Assembly (NCBI GenBank): GCA_035550775.1
Contig: DASZOO010000118.1
Coordinates: 1-33,724 of the forward strand
Length of the DNA stretch: 33,724 nt
Origin: JAOUEA01 sp035550775
GTDB lineage: Bacteria > Actinomycetota > UBA4738 > HRBIN12
Direction: 5' to 3'
The position numbers were made by a program, and so were the translations under genes. This document shows positions 23,772 through 30,567 of the stretch, one piece after another (the stretch's first letter is position 1; every line of letters begins with the position of its first letter). Under the pieces are notes generated by a model. That model saw only the letters and a program-made list of their open reading frames with translations. It was not told the origin of the DNA and made no database searches.

Positions 23772-23828
23772 GAGCGAGGCATCCACGATGGATGCGAGGG
23801 GACCCTTCGCGGGTCCCCTCGTTCGCTC
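23772..23828 (+). terminator. Structured terminator region, potential three-way junction
   Basis: Immediately after the exporter stop, GCATCC-acgat-GGATGC (23779-23795) is followed without a gap by GAGGGGACCC-TTCGC-GGGTCCCCTC (23796-23820), a perfect 10-bp stem with a 5-base loop. The flanks GAGCGA (23772-23777) and TCGCTC (23823-23828) can pair to enclose both hairpins. The long hairpin alone would serve as a terminator; a U-run is lacking. The start codon of the next gene lies beyond it. Confidence 0.65.
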
Positions 23829-23868
23829 CGGGAACGACGGGGAGGTGCGATTGGGAGGTCCAGGGGAT

Positions 23869-24762
23869 GTGCGGACGTCGATCGGGCGCGTGGGAGCCTG
23901 GACGTTCGCGTTCGACGCACGTCCGGTCGAACAGGTCCGAGCCGACGCTCGTGCCTTCGAGACCTTGGGCTACCGAGCGCTGTGGGTGCCGGAAGGATCG
24001 AGCTCCCGCGACATCTTCGCCCATCTCATGGTGCTCGCGGGTGCGACGTCGTCGATCACGGTGTGCTCGGGCATCGCCAACATCACCGCGCGCGCGCCGG
24101 AGGTCATGGCGGCGGGCGCCAGGACGCTCGCCGACGCCTACGCCGAGCGGGTCGTGCTCGGGGTCGGGGTGGGCCACGAGTACTCGACCGAGGCACGTGG
24201 TCTCTCATGGCGTGGGCCCCTGACGCGGATGCGCGGATACCTCGATCGCATGGATCAGGCGCCCTGGAGCGCGCCGCCGTCGGAGGTCGGCGTCCGGCGC
24301 CTGCTGGCGGCGCTCGGCGACGGCATGCTGCGGCTGTCGGCCGATCGCGCGCTGGGTGCGCATACCTACTTCGTGCCGGTCACGCACACGGCCCATGCGC
24401 GCGACGTGCTCGGGCCGGAGCCGGTGCTCGCCGTGGAGCTGACCGCGGTGCTCGAGACGGATCCCGCGCGTGCGCGGTCGATCGCGCGCGGTTGGACCGC
24501 CGGGTACCTCGAGCTGCCGAACTACGCCAGGAACCTCGAGCGCATGGGCTTCGAACGAGCCGAGCTGATCGACGGTGGAACGGACCGCCTGGTCGATGCA
24601 ACGGTCGCCTGGGGTGACGCGGACGCGATCGCGGGCCGCGTGCGTGAGCATCTCGACGCCGGCGCCGATCACGTCTGCGTGCAGTTCGTGAACGGGGACG
24701 ACGCCGACGTCTGCATGCCCGCGTACCGGGCATTGGCGCCGCTCGTGACGGCCGGGTCCTGA
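23869..24762 (+). CDS. LLM-class F420-dependent oxidoreductase (TIGR03620-like)
   Basis: 297 aa luciferase-like monooxygenase-fold flavin/F420 oxidoreductase. Seen: N terminus 'SIGRVGAWTFAFD', 'FETLGYRALWVPEG', 'SSITVCSGIANITARAP', 'TLADAYAERVVLGVGVGHE', 'LTRMRGYLDRMD' and the C-terminal 'AGADHVCVQFV'. This order is characteristic of the actinobacterial TIGR03620 group predicted to use coenzyme F420; FMN cannot be excluded. The substrate is unknown. GTG 23869 is chosen because the family N terminus begins here, purine-rich GGGAGG and AGGGG lie just upstream, and an earlier ATG at 23788 would translate the terminator hairpin. Nothing ties it to the preceding exporter. It converges on the AlkD-like gene with 12 bases between. 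Confidence 0.86.
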   Translation: MRTSIGRVGAWTFAFDARPVEQVRADARAFETLGYRALWVPEGSSSRDIFAHLMVLAGATSSITVCSGIANITARAPEVMAAGARTLADAYAERVVLGVGVGHEYSTEARGLSWRGPLTRMRGYLDRMDQAPWSAPPSEVGVRRLLAALGDGMLRLSADRALGAHTYFVPVTHTAHARDVLGPEPVLAVELTAVLETDPARARSIARGWTAGYLELPNYARNLERMGFERAELIDGGTDRLVDATVAWGDADAIAGRVREHLDAGADHVCVQFVNGDDADVCMPAYRALAPLVTAGS

Positions 24763-24774
24763 CGAGCGGCTCGG

Positions 24775-25464
24775 TCAGGTCCCGGCGCTGCCGACCCGAC
24801 GGGTCACGGCGTCGCTCGTGAGCTCGCGCAGGGCGTCCCTGGCGATCCAGCGCGCGCTCCGGTTGTCGACCTCGAGCAGGCGCTGAGCTTCCTCGATCGC
24901 CGCGCCGTGTAGCGCGGGGTTGCGTTTGCCGATCTGCCGCAGCGACCAGTTCACCGCCTTCTTCACCGCGTTGCGATCGTCGGTGGCGGCACGTCGGATG
25001 CGCGGGAACCACGCCTCGAAGTAGGCGTCCGGGCGAACGTCGTGCACCGCCTGCGCGGCGACGACGGTGAACGCCGCTCGCTTGACGTACTCCTGCGAGC
25101 GCCCGGCCCACGATCGCGCGACCGAGTCGGCTGCCCGAGCGTGACGGAAGAGGTTGTTGCAGACCTGGTCGCACACGTCCCACGAGTCGAGGTCGGCGGC
25201 CCACGCCTCCATCTGGGCCCGCGTCACCCGCGCCGGGTCGTCGATCATCGAGGCCAGGATGCGGGCCTCGTGGATCCCCGTCTCCCACAGCTCTCCAGCG
25301 AGCTCGTGGTCGCCGCGGTGTGCTCGGGCGATGCGGCGGAGGTCCGGGATCGACACACCCAGCGCGTGGCTCACGGTGATCCCGACGCGGGCCATGCCCG
25401 GCTTCCGTGACGGGTCGGCCATCGACCGGAGCTCGGCGACCACCGCCCGAGCGGCTGGGTTCAT
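24775..25464 (-). CDS. DNA alkylation repair protein (AlkD-like DNA glycosylase)
   Basis: 229 aa all-helical HEAT-like repeat protein that removes N3- and N7-alkylated purines from DNA. Seen: repeated helical pairs throughout and residues that match the AlkD active site by motif: Trp95 and Asp99 in 'SWDVCDQV' (AlkD has W...D four residues apart) and Trp173 in 'KKAVNWSLRQIGK' (AlkD 'W-ALRE'). The catalytic Asp is therefore present. ATG 25464 is the conservative start; a GTG at 25515 would add 17 Ser/Pro-rich residues. Neither has a good ribosome site. It stands alone on its strand between the LLM oxidoreductase and a divergent membrane protein. Confidence 0.9.
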   Translation of the reverse strand: MNPAARAVVAELRSMADPSRKPGMARVGITVSHALGVSIPDLRRIARAHRGDHELAGELWETGIHEARILASMIDDPARVTRAQMEAWAADLDSWDVCDQVCNNLFRHARAADSVARSWAGRSQEYVKRAAFTVVAAQAVHDVRPDAYFEAWFPRIRRAATDDRNAVKKAVNWSLRQIGKRNPALHGAAIEEAQRLLEVDNRSARWIARDALRELTSDAVTRRVGSAGT

Positions 25465-25569
25465 CGACGACCCGCCCGACGAGCGCTGGTGGGTCGGGGA
25501 GCGGTTCGGGACCACGACATTGGTTGCCTCATGATGGCATGGCCCTCCTGGGAGTATGGAGCGGTGCCC

Positions 25570-26010
25570 GTGACCCAGTCGTCCTCCGCCGAGCGCTCCT
25601 CGCTGCGTTCCGCTCGCCGAGGCACGCTCATGGTCGCCGATTCGCTCGCGCTGCTCGCGTTCGTCGCGGTGGGCCTGCGGTCACATCACGTCGGCCTCGT
25701 CGCGGAGGTCGCCGCCCGTAACGCGGTTCCGCTGACCCTGGCCTGGGCGCTGGTCAGCGCGGTCATCGGAACGTACCGACGCCGCGACCTCGCTTCGCTC
25801 GTGGCGACCTGGGCCGTCGCGGTGCCGATCGCGCTGTTGGCGCGCACGTGGTGGGTGGGTTCGCCGCGCGGCGGGCGCATCGCGGTGTTCGTGGGGGTGG
25901 GGCTCGCCGCCACGCTCGCGTTCCTGCTGCTCGGGCGAGCGGTCGTCGCCGCGCTCACCCGGGTGCGACCGGTGTGGCGCCGGCCCGCGCCGGGCTCGGC
26001 GGCTCAGTAG
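25570..26010 (+). CDS. DUF3054-like integral membrane protein
   Basis: 146 aa with about four hydrophobic helices: 'MVADSLALLAFVAVGLRSHH', 'AVPLTLAWALVSAVIGTY', 'ATWAVAVPIALLARTWW' and 'IAVFVGVGLAATLAFLLLGR'. The order 'D..a..aFva.GlrsHh', 'R.dl.s....W...vpi.ll.R' and a terminal 'GR' helix fits the DUF3054 family of small actinobacterial membrane proteins, which has no known function. GTG 25570 is chosen because GGAG lies 8 nt upstream; ATG 25531 or 25534 are alternatives. Its stop overlaps the convergent small membrane protein by 7 bases. Confidence 0.75.
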   Translation: MTQSSSAERSSLRSARRGTLMVADSLALLAFVAVGLRSHHVGLVAEVAARNAVPLTLAWALVSAVIGTYRRRDLASLVATWAVAVPIALLARTWWVGSPRGGRIAVFVGVGLAATLAFLLLGRAVVAALTRVRPVWRRPAPGSAAQ

Positions 26011-26276
26011 CGGTCGTCGTGCTGCGGTGGCAGGGCGCTGGGATCTCGTTCCGCCTCGTTGACCCGATACCGCGTGACGCGCTGCTCGGTGAGCTGCTTG
26101 TCGACCTCGGCCTGGAACTCGCGGACCTTGCGCTTCAATCCCCACCAGGCGAGCGCTCCTAGGACCACCGCGGTGAGCACCGCGGTGAGCACGAGGAACG
26201 CCACCGCCTGGAGCACGGCACCCAGCACCCCGAAGACCGCGGCGAGCAGGAGCAGGATCAGGATCACCACGAACAT
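26004..26276 (-). CDS. Small two-helix membrane protein of unknown function
   Basis: 90 aa, no family recognised. Seen: two closely spaced hydrophobic helices (residues 2-22 and 27-48) that begin directly after the initiator Met, then a charged cytoplasmic tail 'LKRKVREFQAEVDKQLTEQR' that could form a helix or coiled coil, ending in an acidic/polar tail. The ATG has AGGGGG 4 nt upstream and TAGGCT 10 nt upstream. It overlaps the convergent DUF3054-like gene by 7 bases and is divergent from the SDR gene. Confidence 0.7.
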   Translation of the reverse strand: MFVVILILLLLAAVFGVLGAVLQAVAFLVLTAVLTAVVLGALAWWGLKRKVREFQAEVDKQLTEQRVTRYRVNEAERDPSALPPQHDDRY

Positions 26277-26286
26277 CGTGCCCCCT

Positions 26287-26292
26287 AGCCTA
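26287..26292 (-). promoter_or_regulatory. -10 hexamer for the two-helix membrane protein
   Basis: TAGGCT on the minus strand is 10 nt before the ATG and adjoins the AGGGGG ribosome site. The same hexamer precedes the aldehyde dehydrogenase. Confidence 0.45.
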
Positions 26293-26353
26293 CGGCGGTT
26301 CGATCGAAGCGTGCGATCGCGGCATCGGTTCCCTCGGGCATACTTGCCGCAGC

Positions 26354-27178
26354 ATGGCACAGGGGTTCCGATCGCCGCTCACGACCGAGGCCAACGCCGG
26401 GAAGGCGGCGATCGTCACCGGCGGGGGAACGGGCATCGGCCGAGCGATCGCGCTCGAGCTGGGTCGGACCGGTGCCCGGGTGGCGATCTGCGGCCGGCGG
26501 CCCGAGCCGATCGAGGGCGTCCGGGGGGAGCTCGAGTCCCGGGGCCACGAGGTCGTGGCCGCCACGTGTGACGTGCGGGAGCCCGATCAGGTGAGTGAGT
26601 TCCTGGACCTCGTCGACGAGCGGTTCGGCCGCGTCGACGTGCTCGTGAACAACGCAGGCGGGCAGTTCGCGGCTCCGGCCGAGGACATCTCGCTCAAGGG
26701 CTTGCGAGCGGTGCATCGGCTGAACGTCGACGCGGTGTGGCAGGTGACCCGCGACGTGGCCACCCGATGGATGATCCCGGGCGGCGGCGGGTCGATCTTC
26801 TTCCTGGGGTTCAGCCCGCGCCGAGGCATCCCGATGATGGCGCATTCGTCGATGGCCAGATCGGCCCTCGAGACGATGGCCGCATCCTTGTCGAACGAAT
26901 GGTCGCGCTTCGGCATCCGCGCGGTGTGCGTGGCTGCCGGGCTGATCGACACCGAGGGCCTGCAGGGGTACGGGGGTCCGGAGATCGTCGCCGAGTACGC
27001 GGCACAGGTGCCGATGCGGCGAGCGGGCCTGCCCGAAGAGGTCGCCGCGACGGTCGCCTTCATCGCGTCCGCGGGTGGTGGCTACATCACCGGCTCGACC
27101 GTGCTCGTCGACGGCGGCGCCGACGCGTGGGGACAGGGCGCACCGCCTCCGGAGCTGGAGCCGCCCCCCCTCGGATAG
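26354..27178 (+). CDS. Short-chain dehydrogenase/reductase with non-standard active site (enoyl-CoA reductase-like)
   Basis: 274 aa NAD(P)-binding oxidoreductase. Seen: cofactor loop 'TGGGTGIG' (22-29), 'CDV' and 'NNAG' (99-102), Asn124 in 'RLNVDAV', and the C-terminal 'ITGSTVLVDGGADAWG'. The usual catalytic YxxxK is missing; the segment reads 'MAHSSMARSALETM', placing Ser165 and Arg169 where Tyr and Lys are expected. This pattern occurs in the peroxisomal trans-2-enoyl-CoA reductase / 2,4-dienoyl-CoA reductase-like branch ('HSGAARAG'), so an acyl-CoA-related or citronellol-type substrate is more likely than a simple alcohol. A Pro/Glu-rich tail ends the protein. A CATACT hexamer 9 nt before the ATG is a possible -10. 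The gene is followed 47 bases later by the PotD-like gene. Confidence 0.88.
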   Translation: MAQGFRSPLTTEANAGKAAIVTGGGTGIGRAIALELGRTGARVAICGRRPEPIEGVRGELESRGHEVVAATCDVREPDQVSEFLDLVDERFGRVDVLVNNAGGQFAAPAEDISLKGLRAVHRLNVDAVWQVTRDVATRWMIPGGGGSIFFLGFSPRRGIPMMAHSSMARSALETMAASLSNEWSRFGIRAVCVAAGLIDTEGLQGYGGPEIVAEYAAQVPMRRAGLPEEVAATVAFIASAGGGYITGSTVLVDGGADAWGQGAPPPELEPPPLG

Positions 27179-27225
27179 ACCACGGTTCCTTGCGGCCGTC
27201 GCGCCGCATCGCGGAAGATGGGTCC

Positions 27226-28503
27226 ATGGGCGGAGTCCTCGACCGACGGGCGTTCCTGCGCCGGCTCGCGGCCGTGGGCATCACGCTCCCCGCTGCCGCG
27301 GTGGCGGCATGTGAGCGCACGGCGCCGACGCGGGCCGACCCTCCGATCCGCTCGAGTCCGATGGGGCCGACGTTCGAATCGGGCAGGAAGATCGAGCGCA
27401 CGGCCGTGCTCCGCATCTACGAGTGGCGCGAGTACCTGTCCGACGACACCCTTCGCTCGTTCGAGCAGCTGTATCCCGAGGGCGACGTGCGAGTCGAGGT
27501 AGAGAGCTTCACGCACATGGACGAGGCGGTCGCTCGCTTGCGCGATCCGGCCACGCAGTTCGACGTCTTCTTCCCCACGATCGATGCGTTGCCCGGGCTG
27601 GTCGACGCCGGCATCCTGCGGCCGCTCGATCACGGACAGCTCGCGAACCTGGGCAACCTGTGGCCCTGGTTCCGCGAGGGCGAGGGGCCCTTCTACGATC
27701 CGGGGCAGCGGTACTCGCTCCCCTACACGGTGTACGTGAGCGGCATCGCGTGGCGCGACGACATGCTGGCGCGGGCGGACACGCCGGGGTCGACGAGCGA
27801 CCCCTGGGGCGTGTTCTGGAACCCCGACTACCGGGGCAAGGTCGGCATGTACGACGGCTACCTCGAGGCGATGTCCCTCGCGTTGCTCCGCGACGGGGTG
27901 GCCGACGTGCGAGCGGCAACCGATGAGCAGCTGGGCGCGGCGGCCCGAGCGCTCTCGGACGCCGTGGCGATCGCCGATGTGCGGTTCACGAACGACGGCG
28001 TCGAGGAGGGCATCCCCGAGGGGGTGTTCGCGGCCCACCAGGCCTGGTCGGGTGACGTGCTGGCGGCGCCGCGCTACGCCGCGGACGGTGGATACGGCGG
28101 GTACGGCGGATACGACGGGGCGGGGGATCAGGGCAGCGCGGCGTACGAGCTGGGCTTCTGGTCGCCGCCGGGGCCGGAGAAGATCGTGGGGTGCGATCTG
28201 ATGGCCGTGTGCGAGCGAGGCCGTCACGCCGACCTCGCACATGCGTTCCTGAACCATCTGCTCGACATCGAGGTGGGGGTGCGGAACTTCCGCTGGAACG
28301 GCTATCAGCCGCCCCTCGACGGCATCACGCCGGCGGGGCTGGGCGGGCCCGACCCGACCTGGGAGACCGAGATGCCTCCGAACCTGCTCACGACGGTCCT
28401 CGACAACGACGCCTTCGCCGATGCCCAGATGCTCGTGGGATTCGGCCCGAGCGAGCGGGCCCGTTGGCTCGACTACTGGAAGCTGGTCGCCCAGGGCACC
28501 TGA
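27226..28503 (+). CDS. Spermidine/putrescine-type ABC transporter substrate-binding lipoprotein (PotD-like)
   Basis: 425 aa extracytoplasmic binding protein. Seen: a Tat signal with 'RRAFLRR' (residues 7-13), hydrophobic core and lipobox 'AVAAC' near residue 29, so it is exported folded and lipid-anchored. The mature part has the PotD layout: 'LRIYEWREYLSDDTLRSFE', 'FDVFFPTIDALPGLVDAGIL', 'YSLPYTVYVSGIAWRDD', 'NPDYRGKVGMYDG' and the C-terminal 'AHAFLNHLLDIEVG'. An unusual 'GGYGGYGGYDG' stretch from residue 288 is encoded by near-identical 9-base units and looks like a local expansion in a surface loop. It belongs functionally with the PotA and PotC genes at the right edge although they are not contiguous. 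Exact ligand (spermidine, putrescine or another amine) is not determined. The end overlaps the convergent lipoprotein gene by 31 bases. Confidence 0.9.
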   Translation: MGGVLDRRAFLRRLAAVGITLPAAAVAACERTAPTRADPPIRSSPMGPTFESGRKIERTAVLRIYEWREYLSDDTLRSFEQLYPEGDVRVEVESFTHMDEAVARLRDPATQFDVFFPTIDALPGLVDAGILRPLDHGQLANLGNLWPWFREGEGPFYDPGQRYSLPYTVYVSGIAWRDDMLARADTPGSTSDPWGVFWNPDYRGKVGMYDGYLEAMSLALLRDGVADVRAATDEQLGAAARALSDAVAIADVRFTNDGVEEGIPEGVFAAHQAWSGDVLAAPRYAADGGYGGYGGYDGAGDQGSAAYELGFWSPPGPEKIVGCDLMAVCERGRHADLAHAFLNHLLDIEVGVRNFRWNGYQPPLDGITPAGLGGPDPTWETEMPPNLLTTVLDNDAFADAQMLVGFGPSERARWLDYWKLVAQGT

Positions 28504-28976
28504 CCCGGGAACCCGACCCGTTCGGGCAGCCACGTGAGGTCGGCGTCGTAGGCCTCGAGCACCGCTCGGAACTCCCCCGAGGCGGCGTCGACCACCTGTA
28601 CGAGCACGTTGCTGGGCGTGCAGCCGTCCCCCTGGCCGCTGCGGGAGGGCGAAACGAAGTCGCCCTTGGCCGTGAAGTAGCAGAGATCGTTCGTGAAGTA
28701 GACCCACGAGGGGCCCCAGTCGACACCTTCGGACGGGTTCTCGACCGCGGCGAGCGTCACCGAGACCTCCGCGCCCCGGCCCGCCCCCGGCAGGTCACGC
28801 CATGCCGTCGTGGGGTCGACGTCGGGAGCGAACCCGTCGACCGGCACCAGGTCGTAGCCGAAGGTGCCCGGGATCTCCTGGCGCTCGGACTGATGGAGCG
28901 GCGCGTAGGGATCGGACCCTCCTCCGCACGAGGAGGCGGCCAGCAGGAGCACGGTCACCAGGGCACGGACCCGCAT
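28473..28976 (-). CDS. Small putative lipoprotein of unknown function
   Basis: 167 aa, no family recognised. Seen: signal peptide 'MRVRALVTVLLLAASSC' with the Cys as probable lipidation site (the bases before it, Ala-Ser-Ser, are a slightly weak lipobox), a Gly/Ser linker, then a soluble domain with aromatic residues ('WGPSWVYFTNDLCYFTAKGD') and three further cysteines or near-cysteine motifs that could form a disulfide. Start at ATG 28976 is set by the signal peptide and TACGCT 6 nt upstream. Its last 31 bases lie over the PotD-like gene. It sits between the binding protein and the aldehyde dehydrogenase but on the opposite strand, so a link with amine uptake is only positional. Confidence 0.75.
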   Translation of the reverse strand: MRVRALVTVLLLAASSCGGGSDPYAPLHQSERQEIPGTFGYDLVPVDGFAPDVDPTTAWRDLPGAGRGAEVSVTLAAVENPSEGVDWGPSWVYFTNDLCYFTAKGDFVSPSRSGQGDGCTPSNVLVQVVDAASGEFRAVLEAYDADLTWLPERVGFPGQVPWATSFQ

Positions 28977-28982
28977 TTCGCG

Positions 28983-28988
28983 AGCGTA
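28983..28988 (-). promoter_or_regulatory. -10 hexamer for the small lipoprotein
   Basis: TACGCT on the minus strand lies 6 nt before the ATG with CGCGAA between, so the mRNA would be leaderless. Confidence 0.5.
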
Positions 28989-29035
28989 CCCCGCGGGAGC
29001 GGCGGACCGACAGGGAAGGCTCAGGGGCCTCGCGA

Positions 29036-29041
29036 TAGGCT
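29036..29041 (+). promoter_or_regulatory. -10 hexamer for the aldehyde dehydrogenase
   Basis: TAGGCT lies 35 nt before the ATG. The short leader carries GGGAGG about 9 nt before the start, so this mRNA has a conventional ribosome site. Confidence 0.4.
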
Positions 29042-29076
29042 TCCGGACTCGATCGATCTCCGGGAGGCGAGCTGGC

Positions 29077-30528
29077 ATGGCGGACGCGCTGCAGAACTAC
29101 ATCGACGGCAAGTGGGTCGACGCGGTCGACGGAGGGAGGTTCGACGTGTTCGACCCCTCCACGGGCGAGGTGATCGCCACGGCCGCCGACTCGCAGCCGG
29201 CCGACGTCGACCGCGCGGTCGAGGCCGCCCGTCGCACGTTCGACGAGGGCACCTGGTGGCCGGGCACGCCGGCGCGTGAGCGCGGGAGCATCCTGCTGCG
29301 CGCGGCCGACATCGTGCGCCGCGAGCGCGACCGTCTCGCCGCGCTCGAGTCGCGCGACGTCGGGAAGCCGATCGGGGAGGCTGGCGCCGACATCGACGAG
29401 GTTGCCTTCATGTTCGAGTACTACGGAGGCTGGGCCACCAAGATCGCCGGGGAGAGCCAGCACGTCGACGCCGACGCGATGTTCATGGTGTGGAAGGAGC
29501 CGGTCGGCGTCGCCGTCGGCATCACCCCGTGGAACTACCCGATGATGATGGCCGTGCAGAAGGTCGCCCCGGCGATCGCGGCCGGGTGCACGTTCATCCT
29601 GAAGCCGCCGGAGCAGACGCCCCTCACGTGCCTCGAGATCCCGAAGATCCTCGAGGAGGCCGGCCTGCCCGCGGGCGTGTTCCACGTGCTCACGGGGTTC
29701 GGCGAGACGGCCGGCGCGCCCTTGACGACCCACCCTGGCGTCGACAAGGTCGGCTTCACGGGCTCGAAGGAGGTCGGCAAGATCATCATGCGCAACGGGG
29801 CCGAGACCTTGAAGCGCGTGACGCTCGAGCTCGGCGGCAAGTCGCCGAACATCGTGTTCGCCGACGCGGAGTTCCCCGCGGCCATCGAGGGCTCGGCCAA
29901 CGGTGTGTTCTGGAACCAGGGTGAGATCTGCTCGGCGGGAACCCGCGTGTTCGTCGACGGCGGCATCTACGACGACGCGGTGAACGCGCTCGTCGACCGA
30001 GCGACCTCGGTGAAGGTCGGCGACCCCCGGCACGAGGCCACGACGATGGGACCCCTGATCTCCAAGGAGCAGCAAGAGCGCGTGCAGAGCTACCTCGAGG
30101 TGGGCGCGTCGGAGGCCCGGCTCGCGGGCCAGGGCACCGTGCCCGACGATCCGAAGCTCGCCGGCGGGTACTTCGTTCCGCCGACGGTCTTCGCCGAGGT
30201 CGACAACGCCGCTCGCATCGCCCGTGAGGAGATCTTCGGACCCGTGATGTCGGTGATCCCGTTCCGCTCCGTGGACGACGTCGTCGCGATGGCCAACGAC
30301 AACGACTACGGCCTGGCCGCGGCGATCTGGACGAAGGACGTGAAGAAGGCGATGCGCACGGCCCAGGCGATCCGGGCGGGCATCGTATGGATCAACGACA
30401 CGCAGCCCGCGCCGACCGAGATGCCGTGGGGCGGGTACAAGCAGTCGGGCGTCGGCCGCGAACTCGGCAAGCACGGGCTCGACGACTTCCTCGAAGAGAA
30501 GGCCGTGTACCTGAACCTCGCCGACTGA
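29077..30528 (+). CDS. NAD(P)-dependent aldehyde dehydrogenase (betaine/aminoaldehyde type)
   Basis: 483 aa cytoplasmic enzyme that oxidises aldehydes to acids. Seen: the oxyanion Asn153 in 'TPWNYP', cofactor-binding Lys176 ('LKPPEQTP') and 'GFTGS' (226-230), general base Glu251 in 'LELGGKSP', nucleophile Cys285 in 'GEICSAG', and the closing 'EEIFGPVMSVIPF' and 'PWGGYKQSGVGRELG'. All catalytic residues are intact. The 'PWGGYKQSGVGRE' tail is typical of betaine-aldehyde and gamma-aminobutyraldehyde dehydrogenases. Lying between PotD-like and PotA genes, it is most simply explained as oxidising an aminoaldehyde from imported polyamine, but no amine oxidase or transaminase is in the window, so this is inference. 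Start supported by GGGAGG upstream. Confidence 0.92.
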   Translation: MADALQNYIDGKWVDAVDGGRFDVFDPSTGEVIATAADSQPADVDRAVEAARRTFDEGTWWPGTPARERGSILLRAADIVRRERDRLAALESRDVGKPIGEAGADIDEVAFMFEYYGGWATKIAGESQHVDADAMFMVWKEPVGVAVGITPWNYPMMMAVQKVAPAIAAGCTFILKPPEQTPLTCLEIPKILEEAGLPAGVFHVLTGFGETAGAPLTTHPGVDKVGFTGSKEVGKIIMRNGAETLKRVTLELGGKSPNIVFADAEFPAAIEGSANGVFWNQGEICSAGTRVFVDGGIYDDAVNALVDRATSVKVGDPRHEATTMGPLISKEQQERVQSYLEVGASEARLAGQGTVPDDPKLAGGYFVPPTVFAEVDNAARIAREEIFGPVMSVIPFRSVDDVVAMANDNDYGLAAAIWTKDVKKAMRTAQAIRAGIVWINDTQPAPTEMPWGGYKQSGVGRELGKHGLDDFLEEKAVYLNLAD

Positions 30529-30539
30529 CGGCGTCGGCG
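30519..30539. terminator. Hairpin at the end of the aldehyde dehydrogenase gene
   Basis: CGCCGAC (30519-30525) pairs with GTCGGCG (30533-30539) across a 7-base loop that contains the stop codon. It is a 7-bp GC-rich stem without U-run, between convergent genes, so it might act on either transcript. Modest support. Confidence 0.35.
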
Positions 30540-30567
30540 GGTGGAGCCGGCGTCCACATCGTACCGG

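Noticed and set aside
23788..23868. ATG 23788 as start of the LLM oxidoreductase
   Set aside because: It would translate the strong hairpin after the exporter and add residues absent from the family. GTG 23869 matches the family N terminus.
21560..23920. A 786-codon minus-strand frame opposite the MMPL exporter
   Set aside because: The product is almost entirely Arg/His/Asp/Gln/Glu-rich, the typical antisense image of a hydrophobic membrane protein gene.
28795..30474. A 559-codon minus-strand frame opposite the aldehyde dehydrogenase
   Set aside because: It lacks any domain and lies over an intact catalytic enzyme on the other strand.
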